The position numbers and the translations under genes are program-made. A stretch of 64,000 bases of DNA, taken from Bradyrhizobium sp. BRP22 (lineage in GTDB: Bacteria > Pseudomonadota > Alphaproteobacteria > Rhizobiales > Xanthobacteraceae). The DNA is taken from positions 1-64,000 of the forward strand of contig NZ_JADYVX010000031.1 in the NCBI RefSeq assembly GCF_020194175.1. Reading direction: 5' to 3'. The notes beneath the pieces were generated by a model. The model did no database searches and had not been told where the DNA came from. It was given only the letters and a program-made list of their open reading frames with translations. Of the stretch, positions 38,139-48,305 are shown in pieces (the stretch's first letter is position 1; each line of letters starts with the position of its first letter).

Positions 38139-39492
38139 CCAGCGAGTCCAGCATAGTGACGTCTGACGCGCTGAGGCAGCTCAGGTCTTTAATAGGCGCA
38201 AGCGGCTCCTCGACGCAGGCTGCAATCAGACAGCGCAGATTGTCGGCCATGCGGAAAATCAGATCGCTGGAAAATATGTCCTCGGCATACGCCAGCTGGA
38301 GGGCAATTTCATCGTTCTGATCTTGTGCGTACAAGGTCAGACCGAATTTTACATAGCCGGTCTCATATTCGCGGAATGTCAGATCCAAGTCATGTTGGCC
38401 AAGTGGCTCCGCAGCCTCGGAGTACATGTTGAACATGACTTGGAAGATCGGCGATCGTCCCGCTTCGCGATATAGGCGGGTATCCCTTACCATCCAGCCG
38501 AATGGATATGCCGAATTTGCGATCGCATCACTGACCAGGCCCTGGATGCGCAGGGCATGAACTGCAAAGGACTGGTCGACATCGACCGCGGTGCGGATTG
38601 GCAGCATATTCAGGAAGAAGCCGACAATTTCGGCGCTGCCAGGTTGATCCCGTACGACGTGTGGCATGCCAACGATAATATCGTCCTGACCGCTATACAT
38701 CCGCAGCAGCAGCTTGAAGCATGCGAGGAGAGTTGTCGACGTGGTGCACCTATGTCGGCGCGCGAACTGCCCTACCTGCTTGGACAGCTCGCTACCAAGC
38801 AGCACCGCATGCGAGGCGCCGCGGTAGGAATTTGTCTGCGGCCGCACTCGTCCCGTTCCAAGCGAAAGTACCGGCGGATCATCGCCAATCTGACGACGCC
38901 AATAGCAGCGCTGGCTGGCCAGCGCCTCTGGCGTCATGTGTTGTGCTTCCCAGACGGCGTAGCTCGACAGTGATGCGCGGTTCTCTGGCAAAAACGCCGC
39001 GACATCTACGTACCTTTGTCGAAGGTTCCTGAGCAGAAGGGAGATCGACCAGGCATCGATGATAATTTCGTGAGCAGTGATCAGGATGAGATGGTTGTCA
39101 GAACCAAAACGGATCATGCGCGCGCGAAACAGCTGGACCCGGCTGAGATCAAAGCTGCCGTTCAGCTCCGTTCGCCGTAACTCTGCAATCAGCTCCTCAG
39201 CTTCCTGTGCCGTGAGATGAGATGCATCAGTCAATTCAGGACTTGCGCATTGCGGAGCATCAAAGAGCTGAACCGGACCGTCCTCGTCGATGAAGCGTGC
39301 TGAAAGTGCCTGATGGGAATGAACGACATCGGTCCAGGCGCGATTGACCGCGGCCAGATCGATGATTCCCCTTATTCGCAGGCCGCCCTGAATGACGTAG
39401 TTCCTGGCCGACGGTGCGAGAGAAACCATAGGTGCTCCTGAACTCGCGTCAGAGGCGATCGCGTAAGCTTTCCGTACGTCGGGGCTGCGCAC
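38020..39492 (-). pseudogene. NRPS condensation domain with degenerate active-site motif
   Basis: The domain runs from RNYVIQGGLRIRGIIDLAAV through FVIRFGSDNHLILITAHEII-like text, SYAVWEAQHMTPEALASQRC, GQDDIIVGMPHVVRDQPGSA and EIVGFFLNMLPIRTAVD to its end at LDSLDGSAQPYEAECPLVEAF. The catalytic HHxxxDGWS motif reads HEIIIDAWS: the essential second His is Glu and the Gly is Ala. Peptide-bond formation would be lost if the reading is correct. It is joined by frameshifts to the carrier upstream (about 39390) and the adenylation domain downstream (about 38100). Confidence 0.82.
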
Positions 39493-41392
39493 GGTTTGGA
39501 TTCGACTCGGGCCGAGATCGAAGCCGCGAGAGATCGAATCGATCCATTCAGCACCAGCCTGAAATCCGTTCTCACACCGAGCTGGGTCTGCAACTGGCCC
39601 AATATGAGCATTGCCCGGAGCGAGCCTCCGCAGAGGCTTATGAATTGGTCATTCACGCCAATGTTCTCAATACGCAGAACGCCGGACCAAATTTGACACA
39701 GCTGGGCTTCGAGTCCTGTTTGCGGCTGCTCGAATGGCGTCGGCAATGGAGGGCGAACACTGGTCGGGTCCGGCAATGCTCCAAGATCGACCTTTCCGTT
39801 TCTGGTCAGTGGAATATGGCCGACGTGGATGATCCTCTCTGGCAGCATGTAGGTGGGAAGCGCTTCGGCAAGAAAGTTCCGAAGCTCGCCTTCCGCCAGT
39901 TCAGCCGGAGCTGATACATACGCGATGAGTCGTCTCGATCCAGTTTCCCCCTCGACCCCGGTTATGTCTCTCGCCATAAGCTTTACGCCTGCGCAGACAG
40001 AGGCGACCGCGACGGCGGCACGTACCGAATGATGAGCGGAGAGGCGGGCCTCGATTTCTCCCAGCTCAATTCTGTGCCCGCGGATTTTGACCTGACGGTC
40101 CCGTCGACCGAGACATTCCAAAAGTCCATCGGAACGAACGCGCCCGAGATCACCTGTCCTGTATAGGCGCCGGAACGGCGGGTCGTTTGAGAACGGGTTT
40201 GGCACAAAGGCATCATTGGTGCGGACATCGTCATTGACGTAACCAGCAGCGACACCAACGCCGCTAACACAGATTTCGCCGACCTCTCCCGTGTTGCACC
40301 GCCGCGATCCGTCGGCGACATAAACCTCAAGGTTAGAAATCGGCTTGCCGATCGGCACATAAAGGTCGGCCAGCGCAGGCGGTACGGAAACCAGATGATG
40401 CGTAACGCCGTCCGCGCACTCGGTCGGCCCGTAGTGGTTGAGAATGGGGACCCGGGGATATAAGGCAAGCCACGCGCGCGCCAGTCCGGGTGTTAGAGGC
40501 TCTCCGACCGTAGAGATAATCCGCAAACTGTCCAGAGCTCGCTCAGCCGCCGCAAGCGACTGCAGATATTCAACAAATATTGCAAGCATCGACGGAACGA
40601 ATTGGACAACCGTCACGCCGCACCCTTGAATTGCTTTGAGAAGGGATGCTGGCGATTTCAATCTCGCATCATCAAGGATCGCGATACAGCCTCCGACGCA
40701 AAGCCCTGCCAGAAGCTGCCACAACGAGATGTCAAAACAGTGCGATGCCGTCTGCGCGATGCAATCCGTCCGAGTGAGGGCTAGCGCATCAATCTTTGCC
40801 ACCAAATGATTGTTTAGGGCTGCGCGCTCGATCATTGCGCCCTTAGGCTGGCCCATCGAACCAGACGTAAACAGAATGTAGGCTAGTCCATCCTCGTTCG
40901 ATGATGGCACGGCAGACGAAGTCTGGCCCTGTCGTAACGCTGCCTCTATCGGCATGAATTGCGTGGCGACTTTGCTATTCGCCTGGAACAGGCTGAGCGA
41001 ATCCGGCTGGTGTGGGCCAATAATCAGCGCGCAGCGGCTCTGCTCGATCATGAATGATGCACGCGAAGCCGGTAACGATGGATCGAGCGGCAGGTACGTT
41101 GATGCCGCCTTCAAATTGCGACGACCGCCGTCGCCCAGTCGAGGTCCCGCTCACCCCAATAGCCGACGACCGCGCCCTGAGCGCCATGCTCTCGTAACGC
41201 CCTTGCGAGGGCATCCGATCTTGATTGCAGCGCTTTGTAGGTGAGTTCGTCTGGGCCGACCCTCAGCGCAACCCTCTCTGGATCCGATCTTGCAAGGCGA
41301 TCGATCGCCATGATCGCGTCGATCGGCTGACATTCCACAAACCGATTCTTGCCGGATCGATTTTCCGTAGCCATACGAGTGCCGCCATTCAT
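39372..41392 (-). pseudogene. NRPS module 1: adenylation and carrier domains (one frameshift)
   Basis: First gene segment of the operon. The N-terminal part (41392-41111, DPERVALRVGPDELTYKALQ) and the rest (41114-39372) are split by a frameshift at about 41112 within the A2 region (AVVAI/LKAASTYLPLDPSLPA). Then A3 YILFTSGSMGQPKGAMIE, A4 FDISLWQLL, A5 NHYGPTECADG, A7 YRTGDLGRVRSDG, A8 RRDRQVKIRGHRIELGEIE and A10 LTRNGKVDLGALP with its Lys are present. The carrier reads FISLCGGSLRAML: the Ser remains but LGGHS is changed. There is no C domain in front, so this is an initiation module. A sigma-54 promoter and NifA site lie 110-200 bases upstream. Confidence 0.87.
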
Positions 41393-41500
41393 CGCTTTGT
41401 GCGGCCCTTAGATCAGAAATTTGTTGGGAGTCCATCGCATCCGATGCAACTGCCCGCCGGCAGTGACCGACGCTCGGTGAACTGAATCCTCACCAGCTCT

Positions 41501-41518
41501 CAGCATCAGACGTGCCAA
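41501..41518 (-). promoter_or_regulatory. Sigma-54 (-24/-12) promoter of the NRPS-MATE operon
   Basis: On the minus strand TGGCACGTCTGATGCT matches TGGCACG-N4-TTGCW except one base in the -12 block, with GG-N10-GC intact (GG at 41515-41516, GC at 41503-41504). Transcription would start near 41491, about 100 bases before the first NRPS ATG. Confidence 0.75.
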
Positions 41519-41580
41519 CTTTGCCAAAGGACGGATTCGTATGCTTTGCGCCGGCCGGGCGGGGCGCCTCGCGTGTTCAT

Positions 41581-41596
41581 TGTCTGGCCCTGAACA
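41581..41596 (-). promoter_or_regulatory. NifA upstream activator site of the NRPS operon
   Basis: TGTCTGGCCCTGAACA is an exact TGT-N10-ACA site, about 65 bases upstream of the -24 element. It shares the TGTCTGG half with the site at 19251. Confidence 0.65.
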
Positions 41597-42268
41597 TAAC
41601 CGTCTTCAACCGAACGCGGTCATGTTAGGTCATTGCCAATCAATCCTGACTGGATAGGGCGACGGTATGAACACTTCGTCGTTTGCGCCCAAAAGCGAAT
41701 ATGGCCGAGCCGGATGGCGCGCGAGTCACCCTCCGCGCTATGACCACTCGACCACACCGCTTCGATCTCGCCGCTTCATGGCGGCAAGGGTGGGCGACGA
41801 CTTTATCGGTGTGGACACAGCGCGGTAGCGCCGAGGATACATTTTGAGCTGTCACTGGTTCCACGCTCGCTTCGAGCTCGAGAACGGCTGACCCCCGACC
41901 TATCGGACGTGCCGATCTGCCCGGAGACGATGCGCACTGGTGGCATCTGGATGGAGGCCACGTTCACTCATGCCGATCTCGCCGCGCGCTGACATCGGCA
42001 GCTTGTGAACGGCCTCGCCCTCGACTGCGTCCTTGCAAAGGCCAGATGCTATCAGCTCGCGCCGCCGCAGCCAGACGAACGTACGGTTTCATAGCACTCC
42101 TACTCCCGATTGCGCGCGGAGAGCAGGACGGTGCGGACCGGCTGCCATGAGCCAACAAAGCGCCGAGTCCTTCCAGATCACCGGACGGGTCGTGGTGATA
42201 GTGAGTTGAATAGAGCAAGCAGCGTGCCGATTGAGGACTGCAGCTCACTCGCGCCGTGGCGCCTTAGA
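41597..42268. other. No recognisable gene
   Basis: About 670 bases between the NRPS control region and the IS256-type element. Frames are short and unassigned. Confidence 0.35.
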
Positions 42269-42277
42269 GGCCGCAAC

Positions 42278-43671
42278 GAGCTATGCGGGAAAGTGGGTGA
42301 TGACGGAATGAGATAGGCGGCGTATCGAGGCGGGTGTCGAGCCTGCCAGAACCTCTCGAGGAGAGCGATACGCCATGAACGAGACTAGCAACATTGTCCC
42401 GCTTCGTCAGCCCGACGAGATCGATGATCCACTGACCAATATCCTGCGCGCCGGTGCGCGGCAGCTTCTTGCGCAGGCCGTCGAGGTCGAAGTCGAGACA
42501 TTTCTTGCCGCGGTGAATGATTTGAAGCTTGCCGACGGACGCGCCCGTGTCGTGCGGCATGGTTACGGCCCGACGCGAACGATCCAGACCGGCGTCTGCC
42601 CGGTCGAGGTCGCGCGGGCGAAGATTCGCGACCGTGGAGCGTCCAGCGAAGGCGAACGCATCCGGTTCAGCTCGGCAATCCTGCCGCTGTGGGCGCGGCG
42701 AACCAGAAGTCTGGATGCGCTGTTTGCCAGTGCTCGATCTGGGGGGCATCTCGACCGGCGACTTCCAGGAGGCGCTGACGGCCTTGTTGGGCAAAGATGC
42801 TCCGAACCTGTCGCCGGCGGTGGTGTCCCGGCTGACGGCCGAGTGGCAGGGCGAGTACGAGCGCTGGCAGAGACGCGATCTGTCGGCGCGGCGACACGTG
42901 TACGTGTGGGCCGATGGCGTCTTGCTGCAGGCCCGCATGCAAGACCACGGCGAATGTATGCTGGTGCTGATCGGCGCGACGCCGGAAGGCAAGAAGGAAC
43001 TGATCCGCTTCCAGGTCGGCGTCCGGGAGAGCAAGCAGAGCTGGCGCGAGCTCCTGATCGACGTCAAACAGCGCGGATTGCAGATCGCGCCGGAAATTGC
43101 CGTCAGCGACGGCGCGCTCGGCCTCTGCAAGGCGCTCGACGAAGTCTTTCCCGGCACACGGCACCAGCGATGGTGGGTACACAAGACCGTCAATGTCCTG
43201 GACAAGGTCCCGCTCTCGGTGCAGGCCACCATGAAGAAGGATCTGCGCGAAATCTATTGGGCGTCGAGCCGGGCGTCCGCCGAAGCGGCGATCGACGTCT
43301 TTGCCGAGAAATACTGCGCCAAATACGGCCGGGCGGTCGAATGCCTCGCCAAGGACTGCGACGCGCTGCTGGCCTTCTGCGACTTCCCTGCCGAGCATTG
43401 CGATCATCTGCGCACGACCAACTCCGTCGAAAGCGTGTTCTCGACCGTGCGGCACAGAACCGTGCGGACGAAGGGCTCGTTGTCGCCGACCCCCGCCAAG
43501 CTCATGGTGTTCAAGCTGGTGATCGCCGCTTCAAAAACCTGGCGGCGGCTCAAAGGCACAAATCAGTCGCCCACGGTCATCGCAGGTGCCAGATTCGACG
43601 ACGGCATCGGGGGTCATCCACGTGCCGACAAACCACGCCGCCTGATCGCCTCATCACATCCCGCATAGCTC
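42278..43671 (+). mobile_element. IS256-family insertion sequence with target duplication
   Basis: The element is bounded by perfect 13-base inverted repeats (GAGCTATGCGGGA at 42278-42290 and its complement at 43659-43671). Outside them the 9-base GGCCGCAAC is duplicated directly (42269-42277 and 43672-43680), the target-site size usual for IS256. The unit is 1394 bp and holds one transposase gene. The clean duplication shows a simple, fairly recent insertion. Confidence 0.9.
42375..43668 (+). pseudogene. IS256-family (Mutator-type) transposase, one frameshift
   Basis: Starts at ATG 42375 (MNETSNIVPLRQPDEIDDPL). The first ~118 residues lie in one frame up to WARRTRSLDAL; an extra T at about 42721 shifts to a second frame, which continues LPVLDLGGISTGDFQEALTA, VYVWADGVLLQARMQDHGEC (first catalytic Asp), PEIAVSDGALGLCKALDEVF (second Asp), RHQRWWVHKTVNVLDKVP and TTNSVESVFSTVRHRT (Glu). 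The C-terminus is normal. Given the fresh target duplication, the frameshift is either very recent or a base-calling error. Confidence 0.88.
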
Positions 43672-43816
43672 GGCCGCAACCGCACGGAGCGTCACGTCGT
43701 TGGGAAGTGCCTCTGGCATCGGCCTTTATTGGTGGCGCAACTCTGGCTAGACGAGTTCGCCGTCTCCGCAGGGAAGCTCGGGCATCTGGAGCATGCGAAG
43801 CGTCTCCGAATTCCGC

Positions 43817-44403
43817 TCAACAAGCCGTTCGCAACATTGGCGTGAGTGGCGGCGAAGAACCGTGCTGTATCTCTCCAATAGCCTTGAAGCCGTGACGTTG
43901 GTAAAAGGGAATGTTTTCCGGATTCGAACTTTCGAGGTAGGCAGCGATGCCCTGCTCATCACATCGTTGAAGAGCGTATTTCATCAGCAATGTGCCAAGC
44001 CCTTGTCCGACCCAGTTCGGATCGACGGCAATGAGAGGCAGATGCCAATGTGGTCGGGGGGGTGATGTTCGGCCATTCCCTGCCGTAGGTGTGCCATATC
44101 TTCGGTGATCTCCGGGCGCAGGGACAGCGCCATGATTGCGTCCAGCGCATCCTCATCTTGCTGCACGTCGGGAGGCAGCCACAGGGCCGCGGCGCGACTC
44201 TTCCCCGTGACGTATGCTGTGCCATGCTCGAATGCTCGTCCGCCACACGCGTTAACGAACTGAGGCATGCTCCTAAGATATTGCCTTGGATCAGGCCAAC
44301 TCCAACGCATCAACGGATCGGCGGCAAAGCCGAGCACAATTGTCCAGACGATGCTTGCCCGAATGCTTGCGTTCGCAGAGGTAACGTCCGAACCCGCTGT
44401 CAT
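43817..44403 (-). pseudogene. GNAT-family N-acetyltransferase, frameshifted
   Basis: From ATG 44403 (MTAGSDVTSANASIRASIVW) the frame gives DPLMRWSWPDPRQYLRSMPQ and AAALWLPPDVQQDEDALDAI. A shift near 44050 moves to HWHLPLIAVDPNWVGQGLGT, with the acetyl-CoA loop Q/RxxGxG/A (VGQGLG), then LMKYALQRCDEQGIAAYLES and NIPFYQRHGFKAIGEIQ, ending at TGA 43817. Restoring the frame gives a ~195-residue GNAT of normal length. The substrate is unknown. The longer open frame to 44760 is upstream read-through. Confidence 0.8.
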
Positions 44404-45398
44404 GATGTCGTTTTCGGGCGTCAGAGTTGCAAGGGTAGAGCACAGAACCGATACCTCTGAACGAGAGCAAAATGGATGCACCACGGAGGTTTCGTCGGAT
44501 GCACTTGGTCTCCGTTCCGGGCTCTCCTCCTGCCTCAGAAGGCTGCCTTCGACGGCCGCTTCGGACGAAGGCTCCTCGTTGGGTGACCCTTGGATCTGGG
44601 TCTTCGTGGTGGCGAGCACCCGTGCTTCCGCGCCTGGGAGCGTCATCTGGATCCTGCCCTTCCTAAAGGAAGCTCGACTTTCTCGGCGTCGACAACGTTC
44701 GGCAGCCCGCTCGAAAGAAATGACAAGGACGTTTTGAGATTGCACGTGCGAAGAAGTCACGGCACGCGCTCGATACGAACATCGTGCGATGGCTGCGCTT
44801 GAACCGGGCTCCCGACACGACCGAGCAGGTTAGCAAGCGTCGCGCGTCGAGATCGAGATTAGGCAACAATTCTTATGAGGCATCACCTCGTCTCCCATTG
44901 AGCTGTTCTGCGTAAGGCCTCTTGTTCAAAACACGTGCCAAACTGCGAAACCGCACAGACTATTGCCCTCAGTCTGTTCGCCGTCAGTGCCCTTGAGACA
45001 AATTGAGAGACTTTCCGAATGGAGGATTTCTGGTTCATCGTAGCCATAAGGTGCGAAGCTGAAGCAGCGGGATGTCCCGATCAGTGTTGAACCAAGCAGG
45101 TTTCATCTTACTGGCCAACTGATGCCGGGCGTGATTCCGTCTTCACACTGATTCGTGGAGGCGGGGCATGGCAGGTAAATCTCCAGTCGTAGCGAGTGAA
45201 GAGCAGCAGACGGCTTTGCGGACTCTTACAGTTTCGCGCGGTAACGGGGAGGCCGATTGGGCGAGAGCCGTATTGCTGACGTTATCGGGTTGACCAGCCC
45301 ACGCATTGCGCAAACGGCTTCGGTGTGAACGCGCGAACGACGGCTCACCATCCACTTTGGGCGAAAGAGGGCACTGCATTCCGGACAGGCCGTTTTCA
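44404..45398. other. Gene-poor stretch, about 1 kb
   Basis: No supported gene. On the minus strand 44924-44941 reads TTTGGCACGTGTTTTGAA, sigma-54-like in the -24 block but with GA instead of the required GC at -12. Confidence 0.35.
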
Positions 45399-45719
45399 TC
45401 ACTCTGGCGGCTGCGGATTGTTGGCGGGATTGGTGTCGGGCTTGATTATCCGCGCAATCAGTCCGCAGCCGACCAGCCGCTGCAGGGCTGTCTCCAATGC
45501 ATCGGCGGCTGCCTTGGCATAGACTTCGCGGTCGTCCACGTACACTGCGAAGCTCTTCAAATACTTCTCTCGCTTCGCCGGATTCTCGATCATCGCCTTT
45601 GTCCATTCGTAGAGCGGATACCGCTCGATGCCGTATTTTTTGCCGGTGGCCACATATTCGGCAAAGGCATCGAAAAGACATTTTGGCGCGGCGCGATGGG
45701 ATACGAGAGTATCGAACAA
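45399..45719 (-). CDS. Hypothetical protein, about 90-106 residues
   Basis: The translation LFDAFAEYVATGKKYGIERY, PLYEWTKAMIENPAKREKYL, AVYVDDREVYAKAAADALET and ALQRLVGCGLIARII has the balanced, helix-rich composition of a real protein, unlike surrounding frames. The first ~14 residues (MFDTLVSHRAAPKC) fit less well, so the true start may have been lost or lie in another frame upstream. I do not recognise a family. No signal peptide or membrane segment. Confidence 0.45.
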   Translation of the reverse strand: MFDTLVSHRAAPKCLFDAFAEYVATGKKYGIERYPLYEWTKAMIENPAKREKYLKSFAVYVDDREVYAKAAADALETALQRLVGCGLIARIIKPDTNPANNPQPPE

Positions 45720-46657
45720 TGGGCCCCAACTTCGGCTCTTGGGTCTTAGTCGTATCGCTTCCGCCGCAGCCGAATCGCTTACATCTAAGCTGGTATTCCC
45801 AGTGAGACGTCACGATTTTCCTCCAGTCGCACCCGACGTGTCCTCTCCAGCTACTCCAGGCCCTTCCGAAGCAGGTCGTTCGGCAAGTTTAGGGTGTCAA
45901 CTAGCATCGCGCCTGGGCAGACCGGGATCTTACAAGAACGAACAAATTCTGCGCTGCAAGTATTCGGCTGTGGACCAGTTCCGCCTCCGGTTGGGTGTGC
46001 GTCGGCGAAGACGACGTCAATCTCTGCGACGTTTCCAGCCCCGACCGTAAGCTTGAGCGTCTCAAACGTAAGCTGCGGCATACAATGCGGTCAATCGAAT
46101 CCCTAACGCGGATCGTTGCGTCAACGTTTGACGTCCTGCCAGAGCGGACCTCGATAGGCCTGCTTCTGCGTCGATTCGGCAACTCCACAGAACGTCCCGC
46201 ATTTCTGGCCTGCGAGAGGTCCTTCCTCTCTGGCCCGCGAGAGCTTCTTCCTCCGAGACCATTTAACATCCTCCGTACAGGCCGGCCTGCCGCTGCATAG
46301 TTCGTGAGAACTCATCTCCCTTGGGGATCACAATCAACTCTTCCACATTTCACTCCCGAAGGTCGTGCTGCCGACCAACAAAACGCAAGCGTGATGTGCC
46401 CAAGGCGTCGCATTCAGCGATCTTAACGCCGTGGCCACTTATGGCCGTCCATGTCCTCTTCGCCGCGCCAGTTGGTCAGCAATGCAGCTGCGATTAGGCT
46501 AGGCCGTGTCACTAAATATACAAGTGAAAGCAACCTTGCGCTCCTACGGGAAATGGTAGGGAGCGTTCGCTCCACTTTCGGATATCGTCCGCCGCCCACA
46601 CTCAGGAGCAAGAGCGGGGCGAACCAAAAGTCGGGCGAGCAGCGCCGGGAGAAAATC
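45720..46657. other. Unassigned region upstream of the P450
   Basis: A leftward frame at 45851-46081 begins plausibly (MPQLTFETLKLTVGAGNVAE, IDVVFADAHPT) but degenerates; others overlap it. A TGT-N10-ACA site at 46507-46522 precedes the P450 but no -24/-12 promoter was found with it. Confidence 0.3.
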
Positions 46658-47899
46658 ATGGATACGTTACACGCAGATCACGGACGTGAGGATCTGTGTA
46701 ACATCCAGCTGAGTGGTTTGGACGTAAGCGAGCCCACGCGCTTTCAAGACGATAGCATATGGCCTTACTTCGAGCGGCTGCGAAGGGAAGATCCCGTTCA
46801 CTACTGTCAAGACAGTCCGTACGGCCCATATTGGTCGATAACAAAATACCGCGACATCATAGCCGTTGATACAAATCATAAAGTGTTCTCGTCAGAGCAA
46901 GGCGTCACCATTGTCGATGTGCCGGCGGAACATCTTCCTCCGAGTTTTATTAAGATGGCCCCCCCTAAACATGGCGAGCAGCGTGGCACCGTAAGTCCAA
47001 TCGTGGCACCGGAAAATCTGGCCAAGCTCGAAAGCTTAATCCGATGTCGCGTTAGAGCGATTCTTCACGGCTTGCCGCGCAATGAGACCTTCAACTGGGT
47101 CGACAAGGTCTCGATTGAACTGACGACGCAGATGTTGGCCACGCTATTCGACTTTCCTTTTGAGGATCGACGGCTGCTGTCGTATTGGTCGGATGTAGCC
47201 ATTTCAACTCCGAAAGAGGGCCACACGATTGACAGCTGGGACAAGCGAAGCGCAGTCCTGTCCGAGTGCTTGGATTATTTCGCACGGCTTTGGAGCGACC
47301 GGATCAATGCCGAGCCTCGGCTCGACTTGATTTCGATGATGGCGCATTCACCCGCGACCCGGAATATGGATTCACGTGAGTTCCTTGGAAATCTCATCCT
47401 CCTGATCGTGGGCGGAAACGACACCACGCGCAATTCGATTAGCGGTGGCCTCTTGTTCATGAACCAGAACCCGTCCGAGCTACGAAAGCTACGAGACAAT
47501 CCTATGCTCGTGTCGAGCGCTGTGTCCGAGATTATTCGTTACCAGACGCCCATCGCACACATGCGCCGCGACGCCTCGGCCGATATCATCATAGGTGACA
47601 AACAAATTAGAAAAGGCGATAAGGTCGTCATGTGGTACATCTCTGGTAACCGGGACGATGAGATCATCGAGAACGCCAATAGCTTCGTCATCGATCGCAA
47701 GAACGTGCGGCAACATCTCTCGTTCGGATTCGGCATCCATCGCTGCGTTGGTAGACATCTTGCGGAACTGCAGCTGAAGATCCTTTGGGAGGGGATGCTG
47801 AATGGACGCTTGAAGGTCAAGATCGTCGGCGAGCCCGTGCGGGTCGCATCTAACTTTGTGCGCGGTTATTCCGTAATCCCAGTGCAGATTGTAGCTTAG
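46658..47899 (+). CDS. Cytochrome P450
   Basis: About 413 residues from ATG 46658, chosen because GGAG lies 7 bases upstream and the longer frame (to 46451) adds non-P450 sequence. The fold markers are clear: I-helix LIVGGNDTTRNSISG with the acid-Thr pair, K-helix EIIRY (ExxR), and the haem loop FGFGIHRCVGRHLA with the proximal Cys363. It is a soluble bacterial P450 that would need a ferredoxin partner, not seen nearby. The general pattern (WPYFERLRREDPVHYC, WSITKYRDI) resembles P450s acting on terpenes, steroids or fatty acids. It is not obviously one of the gibberellin-operon P450s (CYP112/114/117), whose partner genes are absent. Intact. Confidence 0.92.
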   Translation: MDTLHADHGREDLCNIQLSGLDVSEPTRFQDDSIWPYFERLRREDPVHYCQDSPYGPYWSITKYRDIIAVDTNHKVFSSEQGVTIVDVPAEHLPPSFIKMAPPKHGEQRGTVSPIVAPENLAKLESLIRCRVRAILHGLPRNETFNWVDKVSIELTTQMLATLFDFPFEDRRLLSYWSDVAISTPKEGHTIDSWDKRSAVLSECLDYFARLWSDRINAEPRLDLISMMAHSPATRNMDSREFLGNLILLIVGGNDTTRNSISGGLLFMNQNPSELRKLRDNPMLVSSAVSEIIRYQTPIAHMRRDASADIIIGDKQIRKGDKVVMWYISGNRDDEIIENANSFVIDRKNVRQHLSFGFGIHRCVGRHLAELQLKILWEGMLNGRLKVKIVGEPVRVASNFVRGYSVIPVQIVA

Positions 47900-47999
47900 G
47901 CTGCGATGCTCTGAGTTTAATGGGGACTTGTCCGTCGTCAGATAATTTGAGACTGATCAGGCGTTTCGAGAAGGGAGGCTCTGGCTCAGCGGGGGTTAG

Positions 48000-48305
48000 A
48001 ATTTAAGCTGCTTGCAATTGATGCTGCAAGCGGCGGTTTGCGACGGTGTTGCGCTTAATGCGTTTTTGTTCGGCGAGGATCGCCTCAGCCCTGCGAAGAG
48101 ACATCGGCAGGAGTGAGGTTGCCGATGCTCTCATCATCGTGGACGTGATTGTAGTGTTCGACGAGGGCCCGTAACTGGCGTTCGAGGTCGTCTGGCAGGT
48201 AGTAGTTGTCGAGCAGAATGCGGTTCTTCAGGGGCTGGTGCCAACGTTCGATCTTTCCCTGGATCTGGGGATGATACGGAGCGCCACCCACATGTTGCAT
48301 GTCCT
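48000..48305 (-). mobile_element. IS3/IS481-type integrase, C-terminal remnant
   Basis: Leftward text HVGGAPYHPQIQGKIERWHQ, PLKNRILLDNYYLPDDLERQ and HYNHVHDDESIGNLTPADV is the region around and after the catalytic Glu of rve-type transposases. A frameshift after PADV leads to RRLQHQLQAA-like text near 48010. It is a different element from the IS3 copy at 19410. Confidence 0.8.

Noticed and set aside
42667..43455. 262-codon leftward frame inside the IS256-type element
   Set aside because: Antisense shadow of the transposase.
44924..44941. Sigma-54-like TTTGGCACGTGTTTTGAA on the minus strand
   Set aside because: The -12 element has GA instead of the essential GC, and no NifA site or gene start fits downstream.
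46507..46522. TGT-N10-ACA site upstream of the P450 gene
   Set aside because: No GG-N10-GC promoter follows in the 135 bases before the start, and about 16 such sites are expected by chance in this window.
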